Source: CAIXSC01 sp046349915
GTDB lineage: Bacteria > Planctomycetota > Planctomycetia > Pirellulales > Pirellulaceae
NCBI GenBank assembly: GCA_046349915.1
Contig: JAXMBL010000003.1
Location: 744,001 to 808,000 of the forward strand
Direction: 5' to 3'
Length of the DNA stretch: 64,000 nucleotides
Positions 28,112 through 37,011 of the stretch are shown one piece after another; position 1 is the first letter of the stretch, and each line of letters starts with the position of its first letter. The translations under genes and the position numbers were made by a program. Under the pieces are notes generated by a model. That model saw only the letters and a program-made list of their open reading frames with translations. It was not told the DNA's origin and made no database searches.

Positions 28112-30034
28112 ATGAGCAAGCTCATTCTGATCGACCATTCACTCGCCGGACACGGCGGACATCACTTCGAATGCGCTCGATGGCTGCTCTTGGCCGCGGA
28201 AAAGTCTGGGCTCGCGACCGTCACCGCGACGCATGTCGATTTTCGCCCCTCTGCCGACTGGCCCGTGAAGGGACCTGTTTATCCCACGTTTCATCAGAAC
28301 GCCTATACGAGGCAGTCGGTGATTACGGGAACCGCCGAATTACCGGTTGACCCGTTTCGGCCCAGGAAGCCTGTGCGGCGCACGAACCCCTGGTGGCGCA
28401 GGCCGTCTGATTGGCATGAGTCTCTTCGACTGGCCTTGCGGATGCGACGCATGCGTCGGCGAATTCAGCGAGAGGTCGAAGCCGCGACGCGATTCTGGGA
28501 GAAGACCGACGCGAGTCCCGGCGATCATGCGTTTTTGCAGACGATTTCGGACTTTGATCTCCATTGGATTTGCCGCTTTCTCGCCGCGGTTCCGTCCACT
28601 CGGAATGTCACCTGGCACTGGCAATTCCACAACAATTTTCTACGCGGACGCGAACCCGATTACTCAACTCAGTCACTGCAGCTTCAAGCGATGCGCGACC
28701 ACTTCCAGTCGTTGCTCGCCATGATCCCTGGGCATCGAGTCCAGATGTACTGCACCACCTCGGCGTTGGCAGCCCAATTCAACTTGTTGGGAGTCGCGCC
28801 TTTCAGAGTGCTGGAGTGTCCCGTGAGTCCCGAACTTTGGCGGGCCGCGACGGATGTGGAGGGAGATCTCTTTACCGAAATCAACTCTCGCAGTAGGGAC
28901 TCGATCATCGCTGATGCTACGCCAAAAGCACGAACGTATCCGCTGAAAGTAGTTTGTGGCGGATATGGTCGTGATGAAAAAGGATGGCGGCAATTGGATC
29001 GTCTGATGGCGGGAGTGTGGGACGAACTTTTCGAGTCGGGACGCTGTCAGTTGCAGGTGCAGGCCACACAGGATGGAGTGGAGAAGTTCATCAAGAAACC
29101 CAAGAACTATTCCGCGGAGCGCGACGACATTTCGCCCTATGCCGATGTGTCGCGAGTCGTGGTCGAACAGTTGCAGTCGGCGTTTCCGCAAGACTTGCGG
29201 CGCGATATCGACGCGGATTCGGAAACGCTGTCGCCGCCGTCGCTCCGCTGTGTTCCCTATCCGCTCTCGTCTCGCGACTACGTCGAGTTCGTGCGTGGGG
29301 CCGATGTGGGCCTGTTTCTCTACGATCCCACTCGCTATTACAGTCGCTACAGCGCGGTGCTCGCGGAAATGATGTGTGTGGGCGTTCCCGTCATTGTGCC
29401 TGCCGCCTCGTGGCTTGCCGATCAAGTCGCAGAACCGAATGAGGAATATCTCGCCGGGTTATTGAAGTCATCGTCGGCACTTCGGGCCGGCTGGGTATCG
29501 CAAGGCTCGCGAAGCGTTGAATTCAGCGAGGTCCCTGGCGTCGCGAGCGATTTGCTCGTTCAGTTCGCGTGGGATGAGCCATTAGACGCTGGCGAGTTCC
29601 TGCGAGTAACTTTTGTGCAACGAGATTCCGCAGGACACATGTTGCGATCGACGCCCGTCGTCGCCAGACCCGCGGAGGGAACGACGACGGTGCATTGTCT
29701 TGTGCCGTTGGTCGAGGCGGCTCGGTCGGTCGCCTTGGAATGGGGCGGAGCCTTCACGGAGTCTGCTCGGCTGGGGCGAGTGGTGGATGCCAAGTTTCTG
29801 CCTCGTCGTGCCGACGGAGACGGGCATCATCCGCGGGGCGCCGTGGGGCTTGTCTTCTCCGAGCCGGAACAGGTGGGGGAGATGCTCCGGGAGATGACTT
29901 CCCACATCGAGCACTACTCAATGCATGCACAGCGTTTGGCCAGCGTCTATCGCCGCCGCCGATCTCCTCAATCGATTCTTGAATGCTTGACGAGCATCAG
30001 CGATGTACGACCTCTGAGCGAAACGAACCTCTAG
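28112..30034 (+). CDS. Large glycosyltransferase-like protein
   Basis: A 640-residue protein; I prefer the ATG at 28112 (MSKLILIDHSLAGHGGHHFE) to 28085. The opening with HSLAGHGGHHFECARWLL looks like a GT-B N-terminal nucleotide-fold half. The middle has LKVVCGGYGRDEKGWRQLDRLMAG and the donor-side element GADVGLFLYDPTRYYSRYSAVLAEMMCVGVPVIVP. A C-terminal ~150-residue domain is beta-rich (LRAGWVSQGSRSVEFSEV) and may bind carbohydrate. The exact family was not recognised. It follows a clear glycosyltransferase, so a shared glycan pathway is likely. REP repeats begin 21 bases after the stop. Confidence 0.65.
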   Translation: MSKLILIDHSLAGHGGHHFECARWLLLAAEKSGLATVTATHVDFRPSADWPVKGPVYPTFHQNAYTRQSVITGTAELPVDPFRPRKPVRRTNPWWRRPSDWHESLRLALRMRRMRRRIQREVEAATRFWEKTDASPGDHAFLQTISDFDLHWICRFLAAVPSTRNVTWHWQFHNNFLRGREPDYSTQSLQLQAMRDHFQSLLAMIPGHRVQMYCTTSALAAQFNLLGVAPFRVLECPVSPELWRAATDVEGDLFTEINSRSRDSIIADATPKARTYPLKVVCGGYGRDEKGWRQLDRLMAGVWDELFESGRCQLQVQATQDGVEKFIKKPKNYSAERDDISPYADVSRVVVEQLQSAFPQDLRRDIDADSETLSPPSLRCVPYPLSSRDYVEFVRGADVGLFLYDPTRYYSRYSAVLAEMMCVGVPVIVPAASWLADQVAEPNEEYLAGLLKSSSALRAGWVSQGSRSVEFSEVPGVASDLLVQFAWDEPLDAGEFLRVTFVQRDSAGHMLRSTPVVARPAEGTTTVHCLVPLVEAARSVALEWGGAFTESARLGRVVDAKFLPRRADGDGHHPRGAVGLVFSEPEQVGEMLREMTSHIEHYSMHAQRLASVYRRRRSPQSILECLTSISDVRPLSETNL

Positions 30035-30054
30035 TGCGTCGTCGCATCAAAGTA

Positions 30055-30161
30055 CGACGGACTTCCAGTCCGTCGAGCGGCGATGGGCGCTCGCTGGCCA
30101 CGCGGCTGACCGCTCACAAAGTGAGCGGGCTACCACAGTACGACGGACTTCCAGTCCGTCG
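30055..30161. repeat. Composite palindromic repeat B-C-B with a compensatory change in C
   Basis: B copies lie at 30055-30075 and 30141-30161; between them a C copy at 30110-30128 reads CCGCTCAC-AAA-GTGAGCGG. Compared with the C copies near 25.8 kb (CCGCTCGC-GAA-GCGAGCGG), one G-C pair has become A-T on both arms, keeping the stem perfect. The block starts 21 bases after the stop at 30034. Confidence 0.9.
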
Positions 30162-30336
30162 ATTTGTCTGCGTCGATTAGATCACGGCATTTTTTTGTCG
30201 CTCCGGCTCGTGGTTGTCGAGCTTTCGATGGGGTGGAGGCCGCTCTGAAGTCCAGAGTCGGCGTGATCAATCCACACTCAGCAGTCCAAGTTGGGCCGTT
30301 GGGAACCAAGTGTCACAGGCAAGCAGGAGTCGAGCG

Positions 30337-30723
30337 ATGTTTAGGAATTTGAGTCAGCAGAGTGGTGTAGGGCGAAATGGTTGGGGGCGATGCTGGGGAT
30401 GGAGCGGCGTGGCGCTCTTGGCGATCCTTTCGATAGCGTCACTTGCGCCTCAGGCGGTAGGCGAAGACCGGAGCGGCGAATTCCCCTGGCAACTATCTCT
30501 GCGCCGCGGAAGTGTCGGTAATTCCGCCAGTCAACCGACTCGGGGCGGCGGCGGTGGCGGAATTGACATCGTCGTTTTCGACATTGTGGACTCTGTTGCG
30601 TCCAGCGACGACCGGGGTGGCGAGCACCAAGTGGTGATGGGGCTCGATGGGGAGTTGTATTTGGTGGAAGAGGTGGAGCTTGCCGGAGCCACGCTCGTCT
30701 TGGGACTGCGGTACTCGTTTTGA
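30337..30723 (+). CDS. Small exported protein with Gly-rich stretch, unknown function
   Basis: A 128-residue protein; the ATG at 30337 has a ggag site seven bases upstream. It has the signal WSGVALLAILSIASLAPQAVG, a Gly run (RGGGGGGID) at about 67-75, and a compact beta-rich tail (VVMGLDGELYLVEEVELAGATLVLGLRYSF). The C-terminal strand ending in aromatic Phe resembles an outer-membrane beta-strand end, but the protein is too short for a barrel. Family not recognised. No partner gene. Confidence 0.55.
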   Translation: MFRNLSQQSGVGRNGWGRCWGWSGVALLAILSIASLAPQAVGEDRSGEFPWQLSLRRGSVGNSASQPTRGGGGGGIDIVVFDIVDSVASSDDRGGEHQVVMGLDGELYLVEEVELAGATLVLGLRYSF

Positions 30724-30746
30724 TCCGACGTGTGAGCGACTGAGAG

Positions 30747-30799
30747 GGCTGCCCCAAGTTCCCTCCCTGTTTTTTGTCAAACAGAAGGCTGGGGCAGCC
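30747..30799 (+). terminator. Hairpin downstream of the small exported protein
   Basis: GGCTGCCCCA (30747-30756) pairs with TGGGGCAGCC (30790-30799) around a 33-base loop containing a run of six T. It starts 24 bases after the stop at 30723. The rest of the 470-base gap to rpmE shows no gene; it should include the rpmE promoter. Confidence 0.5.
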
Positions 30800-31193
30800 G
30801 ATAGGTACGGGAGTTGACCGGGGTTTGTGCGCTGCCGAGCCGAGGGGCTTGGTCAGGGGTGAGAACGAGCGGTCTTCGGCTTGGGACGAATCTCCTAGGT
30901 TTTGCCATGCTTCGTCCTTGGCTGCGACCCGCCGTGGACTGACGGTTTGATGTTGCATTTTGTTTGTAAGTTATTTGTGGATGCCGGGTTGTGTGGCGTA
31001 TGCTGAGGTTTTGCCGGCGCTGCTGAGTAGCCGAGATGCGGGGCGTCGAGCTGCTTCAAGCCCTTGCTGGGCTTTGAGTTGATTGGTATATTTCTCGATC
31101 CCTTGGAGTGCGGGAAACCGGCTTAGGGGTCCGCGAGTTTATTTTTGGTCGAGCGTTCTTGGTCGAGCATTGAGTAGAGATAAGGTTCCGGTC

Positions 31194-31448
31194 ATGAAGG
31201 ACGGCATTCATCCTCAGTATGTGGAAACCGTGGTGACCTGCGGTTGCGGTAATTCGTTTACGACTCGCAGCACCCGCAAGGAGCTGAAGGTCGATATTTG
31301 CAATAGCTGCCATCCGTTCTACACGGGCCGTTTGAAGTTTGTGGACACGGCGGGCCGCATTGAGAAGTTCCAAACCAAGTTCGCGGCGGGAAGCTACGCC
31401 AGCTTGCAGAAACCGGCCAAGAAGAAGGCCGCCAAGCCGCAGTCTTAG
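31194..31448 (+). CDS. rpmE: Ribosomal protein L31 (zinc-binding form)
   Basis: An 84-residue ribosomal protein from the ATG at 31194 (MKDGIHPQYVETVVTCGCGN). The four zinc-binding Cys are intact: 16, 18, 36 and 39 (CGC and CNSC), so this is the zinc-containing type rather than the zinc-free paralogue used when zinc is low. HPFYTGRLKFVDTAGRIEKF is the core signature. The Lys/Ala-rich tail (KPAKKKAAKPQS) is an extension. It is followed by prfA after 295 bases, the common rpmE-prfA-prmC order. Confidence 0.97.
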   Translation: MKDGIHPQYVETVVTCGCGNSFTTRSTRKELKVDICNSCHPFYTGRLKFVDTAGRIEKFQTKFAAGSYASLQKPAKKKAAKPQS

Positions 31449-31743
31449 CGGCCGGACGACACGCCCTGGTTTGCGATGTAACACTGGGTCCCCATCAGTT
31501 TGATCCAGTGCCGTGAATCAGGGCATCCGCGGTTGAGGCATCTCCTACTAGGTCTGCTCGTGCCTCTGCCTGATTTCCGCGTACGTGTTGTTCCGTAATT
31601 CATGTCTTGTCGGGTTAGCCCGTTTTCTTGAAAATCGCCGCGGCGCGACGAATTCCACGTCTCGCATTCTGTACGATATACGCGGCGATGGCGGACTGAG
31701 ACCGGCAGGCGACAGCGACGGATTGCTCGCAAAAGGTGCCGAG

Positions 31744-32820
31744 ATGCGCAAAGAACTGGACGAAAAGCTAGCGCGCTACGAGACGCTCGAAAAACAAATG
31801 TCCGACCCCGATGTCTTGTCGGACTCGGGCAAAATCGCGGCGGTGGCTCGCGAGCACGGCTCGCTTTCCAAACTGGTCGTCAAGTATCGACGCTTCAAGC
31901 ATGTGCTGGCGGAAATCCAAGAGATGACCGCGATGATGCGTGACGAGGACGCCGAGCTGCGTCAGTTAGCGGAAGAGTCGTTGCCGGCGCTGCGCCAGGA
32001 ACGCGAACAGCTCTGGATCGAATTGCTCGACATGACCGTGGGAGGTGAAGACGCCAACCGAACTCGCTGCGTCATGGAAATTCGCGCGGGGACGGGCGGC
32101 GACGAAGCGGCTCTGTTCGCGGGCGACCTGTTTCGCATGTACAAGAAGCACGCGGAAGATCGTGGCTGGAAGGCCGAAGTGCTGGAATCAAGCCTCACGG
32201 AGATGGGGGGATTCAAGGAAATCGTCTTGGCGTTCGAGGGGGAGGGAGTCTACCGCGAACTGCAGTACGAGAGCGGTGGTCATCGCGTACAGCGAGTGCC
32301 CGAGACCGAGGCGAAGGGGCGGATTCATACGTCCGCGGCGACCGTCGCGGTGCTGCCCGAGCCAGAGGATGTTGAAGTCGACATCAAGCCGGATGACTAT
32401 CGGAAGGATTTGTTTTGCGCCAGCGGTCCGGGAGGGCAGCACGTCAACAAGACGGCGTCCGCCGTCCGTTTAACTCACTACGCCACGGGAATCGTCGTGG
32501 AAATGCAGGACGAACGGAGCCAGCACAAAAACCTCGCCAAGGCGATGCGAGTGCTGAAGTCGCGAATTTACGAGCATTTCCGTCAGTTGGAGCACGACAA
32601 GCGGGCCGCCGAGCGGAAGACGTTGATCGGGTCGGGGGATCGCAGCCAGCGAATTCGCACCTACAATTTTCCCGAGAACCGGCTGACCGATCACCGCATC
32701 GGACTTACCCTATATAAGCTCGATCAAATCATTGCGGGTAGTTTGCAGCCCGTCACGGACGCGCTGATCGAGTATGATCGGAATCAGCAGCGCGGCTTAA
32801 TGGGAGAGCTCGACGAATAG
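31744..32820 (+). CDS. prfA: Peptide chain release factor 1
   Basis: A 358-residue RF1 from the ATG at 31744; the frame is open upstream but RF1s start at this point (MRKELDEKLARYETLEKQM). The PxT stop-codon recognition triplet reads PET at 186-188, identifying RF1 (UAA/UAG) and not RF2. The GGQ peptidyl-hydrolysis motif lies at 230-232 (SGPGGQHVNKT). It acts in the ribosomal A site. prmC, which methylates the GGQ glutamine, starts 44 bases downstream, so the pair is a functional unit. Confidence 0.97.
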   Translation: MRKELDEKLARYETLEKQMSDPDVLSDSGKIAAVAREHGSLSKLVVKYRRFKHVLAEIQEMTAMMRDEDAELRQLAEESLPALRQEREQLWIELLDMTVGGEDANRTRCVMEIRAGTGGDEAALFAGDLFRMYKKHAEDRGWKAEVLESSLTEMGGFKEIVLAFEGEGVYRELQYESGGHRVQRVPETEAKGRIHTSAATVAVLPEPEDVEVDIKPDDYRKDLFCASGPGGQHVNKTASAVRLTHYATGIVVEMQDERSQHKNLAKAMRVLKSRIYEHFRQLEHDKRAAERKTLIGSGDRSQRIRTYNFPENRLTDHRIGLTLYKLDQIIAGSLQPVTDALIEYDRNQQRGLMGELDE

Positions 32821-32864
32821 TCGGCCCCAATACGTGTCGCGCGCCAGCCAAGGAGGAATACCCA

Positions 32865-33770
32865 GTGAGTGCCACCAGCACGGAGGAGTGGACGATCGGC
32901 AGGTTGCTCACCTGGACCGCCGACTACCTGAAGAAACAAGGCGCCGATTCACCGCGTTTGGACGCTGAGGTGCTGCTGGCTCACGCTCGCGGCTGTCAGC
33001 GAATCCAGCTGTATACGGCGTTCGGTGATTTGGCCGATGAGACGCTCCGAAACTCGTTTCGCGAACTCGTGCGGCAGCGGGCGGCGGGCAAGCCGGTCGC
33101 CTATCTGGTCGGGCGACGCGAGTTTTATTCGTTGAGTTTTCAGGTTTCGCCCGCAGTATTGATCCCGCGTCCCGAGACCGAGTTCGTCGTGATCGAAGTA
33201 CTCGATCGACTCAAGCAGCATTTTGCCGCCGGCGGGGAAGGGCAGAGCGTTGAGATCGCGGATGTGGGAACAGGCAGCGGCGCTATCGCCGTCGCCGTGG
33301 CCAAACATGCGGCTCAGGCTCGAATTACCGCGGTCGATCTGAGCCCCGAGGCGCTTGAGATCGCTGGTCGCAATGTCGCCGAGCATCACGTCGGCGAGCG
33401 CGTGATGCTGGTGCAAAGCGATTTGTTGGCGGGACTTCCCGCCGATCAACGTTTTGATGTCATCGCTAGTAATCCACCTTATGTCAGCGAGCCCGAGTAC
33501 CGGGACTTAGCGAAAGAGGTCCGCGACTACGAGCCCAAGTTGGCGCTGGTGGGAGGGGAAGCGGGGACCGAGATTATTCAGCGGCTGCTGGCTCAGTCGG
33601 TCGAGCGATTACGGCCCGGAGGATGGCTGATTTTCGAAATCAGCCCCATGATTCTGGATTCGGTTCGGCAACTGATCGACGCCGAGCCTCGCCTGCGATT
33701 CGTAACACTGGTTAAGGATCTAGCGGGTTACCCGCGAGTGATCACAGTCCAGCGAACAGAAGCTGATTAG
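32865..33770 (+). CDS. prmC: Release factor glutamine N5-methyltransferase (PrmC)
   Basis: A 301-residue protein starting at GTG, with a strong aaggagg site about ten bases upstream that fixes the start. The N-terminal helical domain is followed by a SAM-binding Rossmann domain with DVGTGSG at 133-139 and the catalytic NPPYV at 203-207. It methylates the Gln of the GGQ loop in RF1 and RF2. Position after prfA is the standard arrangement. A family A palindrome lies 11 bases after the stop. Confidence 0.96.
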   Translation: MSATSTEEWTIGRLLTWTADYLKKQGADSPRLDAEVLLAHARGCQRIQLYTAFGDLADETLRNSFRELVRQRAAGKPVAYLVGRREFYSLSFQVSPAVLIPRPETEFVVIEVLDRLKQHFAAGGEGQSVEIADVGTGSGAIAVAVAKHAAQARITAVDLSPEALEIAGRNVAEHHVGERVMLVQSDLLAGLPADQRFDVIASNPPYVSEPEYRDLAKEVRDYEPKLALVGGEAGTEIIQRLLAQSVERLRPGGWLIFEISPMILDSVRQLIDAEPRLRFVTLVKDLAGYPRVITVQRTEAD

Positions 33771-33780
33771 TCCGTGGTGG

Positions 33781-33858
33781 GGCAGGTTTTCAACCTGCCC
33801 GGCGCACAAAAACCTACCCCCTGGGTAACTCGTCTACAGGGCTGGTTGCAAACCTGCC
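33781..33858. repeat. Palindromic repeat family A after prmC
   Basis: A perfect copy GGCAGGTT-TTC-AACCTGCC lies at 33781-33799 and a degenerate copy with a GCA loop at about 33840-33858. Both fall between convergent prmC and the acyltransferase gene, in the same position class as families B and C. Confidence 0.85.
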
Positions 33859-33879
33859 CCACGAGTGGAGTTCGGTCAG

Positions 33880-35106
33880 TTAGCCGGTTGGTTCTTCGTA
33901 GAGCGGCGATTCGAGGGCTAGTTTTCCGACGATTTCCCGCAGGCCTTCTTCCAACGCTGTCATCAGCGGATCGGTCTTTGCCGACCGATCGCGCTCGGGG
34001 CTCACCTCAATCGGAGGCGCTACTTCGATGATGGCTTTGATCTGGCCGTGCACGCGAGCTCGTCCCGTCATGTCCTCCTCGAATCGCTCGAGCGTTTCGA
34101 GTATCCGATCCACCGACGGTCGGTTCGCCAGGTAGTCGGGCGGGTAGAATCCGAGTTGCTGGGCGAGCTGCAAAGTGTCTAGCTGTCGAACTCGACGCTG
34201 CATCTCCTCCGGCGGCATCTGCCCCTGCGTCATTTCGGGAAGAATGCGCATCCGGACCGCTTTCACTCGCGGGATCGTTCCGCCGGTTTGAGGCCCCCCC
34301 AGCCATTCGGTCTCAATCGGCGCCAGCAAGGCTTCGATCAGGGTCGTGAGACGCTCGGGAAGATCCCCCTCTTGCGGAACGCCCAGGTGCTCCAGTTCCT
34401 TGAGCGTCAACAGGGCCAAACCCACCTTGCGAATACGCTCCAGCAATGGAAGATTCGATTGAGGTTGCCAAGTCAACTGTCTCTCGATGTCCGTCAACAC
34501 TCGATCGGCCGTTTGGCGAATATCGCCCTGATACAGATACTTGATGCCAACCGGATGGATGACGACCTTGCCGTTGGCGACGTTCTTGACGCGACGTTTG
34601 GCGGCCGTTCTCGCGATGAAGGCGACTCCGTCCAGCATCGGGTGAAGATAATCGTTGGTGCGAGAAGTGGCGCCTTCGGGGAAGATAATCAACGGCCGCT
34701 CCGCGGTTGAAACCATGTCGACCGCCGCGTCGATCGATTTGCGGTCCATTCCCTCTCGGTTGATGCTGAAGCCACCCATCTTGTGAATGGCGAAGGCCTT
34801 GAACCAGCCTTCATTGAACAAATGCCAACTCGCCATGGCAAACACATGCGTGCGAGCGGCCTTGGCCAACCAACCCATGACCACAGGATCGGCCGTTCGA
34901 CAATGATTGGGGCAGAGAAGTATCCCGTGACCCGCTTGCAGCGACTCCGTCAATCGCTCTACGTGTCGGCACTCGCGGTCGACAATCCCCTCGACGCGAC
35001 TCAAGTGAAATCGATATAGCTCGAAGAGCTGTACGAACGACGGCCACCACGTACCGCGGTGAGGCGGAATAAACTCGTAGGGACGGTCGAGTACGACGTA
35101 GGGCAT
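33880..35106 (-). CDS. PlsC-like 1-acylglycerol-3-phosphate acyltransferase
   Basis: A 408-residue acyltransferase. The HX4D catalytic motif is NHCRTADP with His68 and Asp73, and the substrate-binding motif IFPEGATSRT contains FPEG at 142-145. The ~180 residues after the PlsC domain (~60-250) are a helical extension absent from short PlsC proteins. It should move acyl chains onto a glycerol-phosphate or related lipid at the inner membrane. Convergent with prmC; head-to-head with xerC across 171 bases. Confidence 0.82.
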   Translation of the reverse strand: MPYVVLDRPYEFIPPHRGTWWPSFVQLFELYRFHLSRVEGIVDRECRHVERLTESLQAGHGILLCPNHCRTADPVVMGWLAKAARTHVFAMASWHLFNEGWFKAFAIHKMGGFSINREGMDRKSIDAAVDMVSTAERPLIIFPEGATSRTNDYLHPMLDGVAFIARTAAKRRVKNVANGKVVIHPVGIKYLYQGDIRQTADRVLTDIERQLTWQPQSNLPLLERIRKVGLALLTLKELEHLGVPQEGDLPERLTTLIEALLAPIETEWLGGPQTGGTIPRVKAVRMRILPEMTQGQMPPEEMQRRVRQLDTLQLAQQLGFYPPDYLANRPSVDRILETLERFEEDMTGRARVHGQIKAIIEVAPPIEVSPERDRSAKTDPLMTALEEGLREIVGKLALESPLYEEPTG

Positions 35107-35277
35107 CTCAGTCGCGGAATCGGCGATGGGGGAAAAGTCGGCACATCAGGGAGATTGTATTTTCTCGGAATAGCCGCCCCTTGGCAACCTCCCTAACTCC
35201 GCTTAGCTAACCGGCAGTATCGCGAAAGTCCCACGGAATATGAAGGTAAGGGGAGTGGAGCGACGAGAATACCGCAT

Positions 35278-36210
35278 ATGCCTCCACGAAGAAAACTCGT
35301 CGCTCCTACCGCCAAACTGGGAAACCAGGGAGGCGCTTCATGGACCGATGCCTTTCTGGAGTATCTGCGGACCGAGTGCCATTTGTCCGACAACACCGTC
35401 CAGGCGTATCGCCGCGACATGGGGCGGTTTCGCAAATGGCTCGCCGATCGATCGGTAGGTTCTCTCTCCATCCGAGAACTCTCGGATTACGTCGGCTGGC
35501 TGCACGACCAGAAACTTGCCCCAGCCAGCATCGCTCGCCATATCGCCTCGCTCCGGATGTTCTTCCGCTACCTGCAGCTCGAAGGGCTGCTCAAGGAGAA
35601 CCTGGCCGAGCTCCTCGGGAGCCAGAAGCTCTGGGAACGAGTGCCCGAGGTGCTGACTGCCAAGCAAGTCGAGCGATTCTTGGGGGCGCCGACGGGCGGC
35701 GATCCCTATTGGCGGCGCGATCGAGCACTGCTGGAAGCCATGTATGCGACAGGTTGTCGAGCGTCCGAGGTATCGCATCTCAAACTACGCGATGTGCATT
35801 TGAACGAGGGGTACTGCGTTTGCCACGGCAAAGGGAGTAAGCAGCGAGTGGTCCCGCTGGGGAGGAAAGCGGTCGAGGCGATCTCGGCGTATCTCGAACG
35901 AGAACGACCGGCTCTCAACGCTCGCGGGGACGCGGAATGGCTGTTCGTCACCCGATCGGGCCGCCGCATGCGTCGCGAGGCGATCTGGGAGCTTGTGAAG
36001 AAGTACGCACTTCGCGCCGACATCCCCGTCTCGACGCATCCTCACACACTGCGTCACAGCTTTGCGACTCACGTACTGGCAGGCGGCGCCGATTTACGCC
36101 AGGTCCAAGAGATGTTGGGACATTCGAGCATCGCGACGACGCAGATTTACACGCACGTCGACACGTCGCGATTGAAGAAGGTGCACGAGAAGTTCCACCC
36201 GCGAGCCTAG
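35278..36210 (+). CDS. xerC: Tyrosine recombinase XerC/XerD
   Basis: A 310-residue recombinase. An N-terminal SAM-like DNA-binding domain (~20-110) has DAFLEYLRTECHLSDNTVQAYRRD. The catalytic domain carries all key residues: Arg161, Lys185 (GKGSK), His256 and Arg259 (HTLRH), His282 (LGHSS) and the nucleophile Tyr291. The length and the ending fit XerC/XerD, which resolve chromosome dimers at dif, better than phage integrases. I cannot decide between C and D. No dif site or phage gene is nearby. A family B palindrome begins ten bases after the stop. Confidence 0.9.
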   Translation: MPPRRKLVAPTAKLGNQGGASWTDAFLEYLRTECHLSDNTVQAYRRDMGRFRKWLADRSVGSLSIRELSDYVGWLHDQKLAPASIARHIASLRMFFRYLQLEGLLKENLAELLGSQKLWERVPEVLTAKQVERFLGAPTGGDPYWRRDRALLEAMYATGCRASEVSHLKLRDVHLNEGYCVCHGKGSKQRVVPLGRKAVEAISAYLERERPALNARGDAEWLFVTRSGRRMRREAIWELVKKYALRADIPVSTHPHTLRHSFATHVLAGGADLRQVQEMLGHSSIATTQIYTHVDTSRLKKVHEKFHPRA

Positions 36211-36219
36211 CGCACCGTA

Positions 36220-36240
36220 CGACGGACTTCCAGTCCGTCG
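36220..36240. repeat. Palindromic repeat family B after xerC
   Basis: One copy of GACGGACT-TCC-AGTCCGTC with its flanking C/G pair, starting ten bases after the xerC stop and before the convergent gene ending at 36308. Confidence 0.9.
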
Positions 36241-36307
36241 ATCCTCTGAATCGTACCCATGACCAAGTTCTGGCCCATCGCACAGCACGCTTGGCGACTC
36301 GAACGAC

Positions 36308-36988
36308 TCAGGTTGCCGCAAGCAAGAATGCGTTGATCAGCGGGTGAGGCCGGCCGGGCATGGATCTGGCCTGGGGCACAAACAGAGTCCCCACAAAGAA
36401 CCGGTGGGCGGCAAGCTCCATCACTCGACAACTACCGTCGTCCTTGTCAACTCCGACGACGGCGAAGCCCGCCGCTGCGATCCGGTCCACATACTCGGGA
36501 TTCACGCCAAAGTTGCAGTAGTAACGCTCGTTGGTTGTCGCGGAACCGTACGCGTTTGCGGTGACTGAACCAGGGCTTAGCGCGAGTTGCATTTCACGCC
36601 CTACGAGTGAACAGGCGAGTTTCGATACGATCAAGCGCGAGGCATATGGATCGTACTCGGCATGTTGAGCATCGGGAATCGCCGCTACATTACGGGCGTA
36701 TTCGATCACCATATGCTGGAATCCGCCGCAGGTGCCGAGCGCCGGCACGTTGTGTTCGCGAACGAAGCGAATGGCGTTCAGCGTTCTCAACAAATCGCGA
36801 TAGGGACTCCCTGGGGCAAACCACACGGCATCAAATTTGTCTAAGTGCTCCAGTTCCGCGGATTCCGTCGACAGCCATCGCGGTTCTATCTCTAATCCTA
36901 GCGCTGACGCTGAATGCAAGATCGCCGCGTCCGTTTGAACGTGCGGTTCAAAACTCGAGTCATACTCGGCGATGATGGCAAGTTGCAT
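36308..36988 (-). CDS. Glutamine amidotransferase-like protein (CTP synthase C-terminal type), partly degenerate
   Basis: A 226-residue class I amidotransferase-fold protein; the ATG at 36988 is preferred to a TTG at 36994. The nucleophile elbow is intact in VPALGTCGGFQHMVIEYARN. The usual catalytic His/Glu block (FHPE in CTP synthase) reads FVPQ in FVGTLFVPQARSMPG, so both residues appear lost, while HPL follows as in CTP synthase. It may be a non-catalytic or differently acting relative. It is the last gene of the minus-strand run from 43721, 23 bases after the DUF1444-like gene. Confidence 0.7.
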   Translation of the reverse strand: MQLAIIAEYDSSFEPHVQTDAAILHSASALGLEIEPRWLSTESAELEHLDKFDAVWFAPGSPYRDLLRTLNAIRFVREHNVPALGTCGGFQHMVIEYARNVAAIPDAQHAEYDPYASRLIVSKLACSLVGREMQLALSPGSVTANAYGSATTNERYYCNFGVNPEYVDRIAAAGFAVVGVDKDDGSCRVMELAAHRFFVGTLFVPQARSMPGRPHPLINAFLLAAT

Positions 36989-37011
36989 GGACAAAGGCCT
37001 GCGCTTTCTGC

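Noticed and set aside
35278..36210. Tyrosine recombinase as a sign of an integrated element
   Set aside because: Length and motifs fit housekeeping XerC/XerD; there is no phage, transposon or attachment duplication around it.
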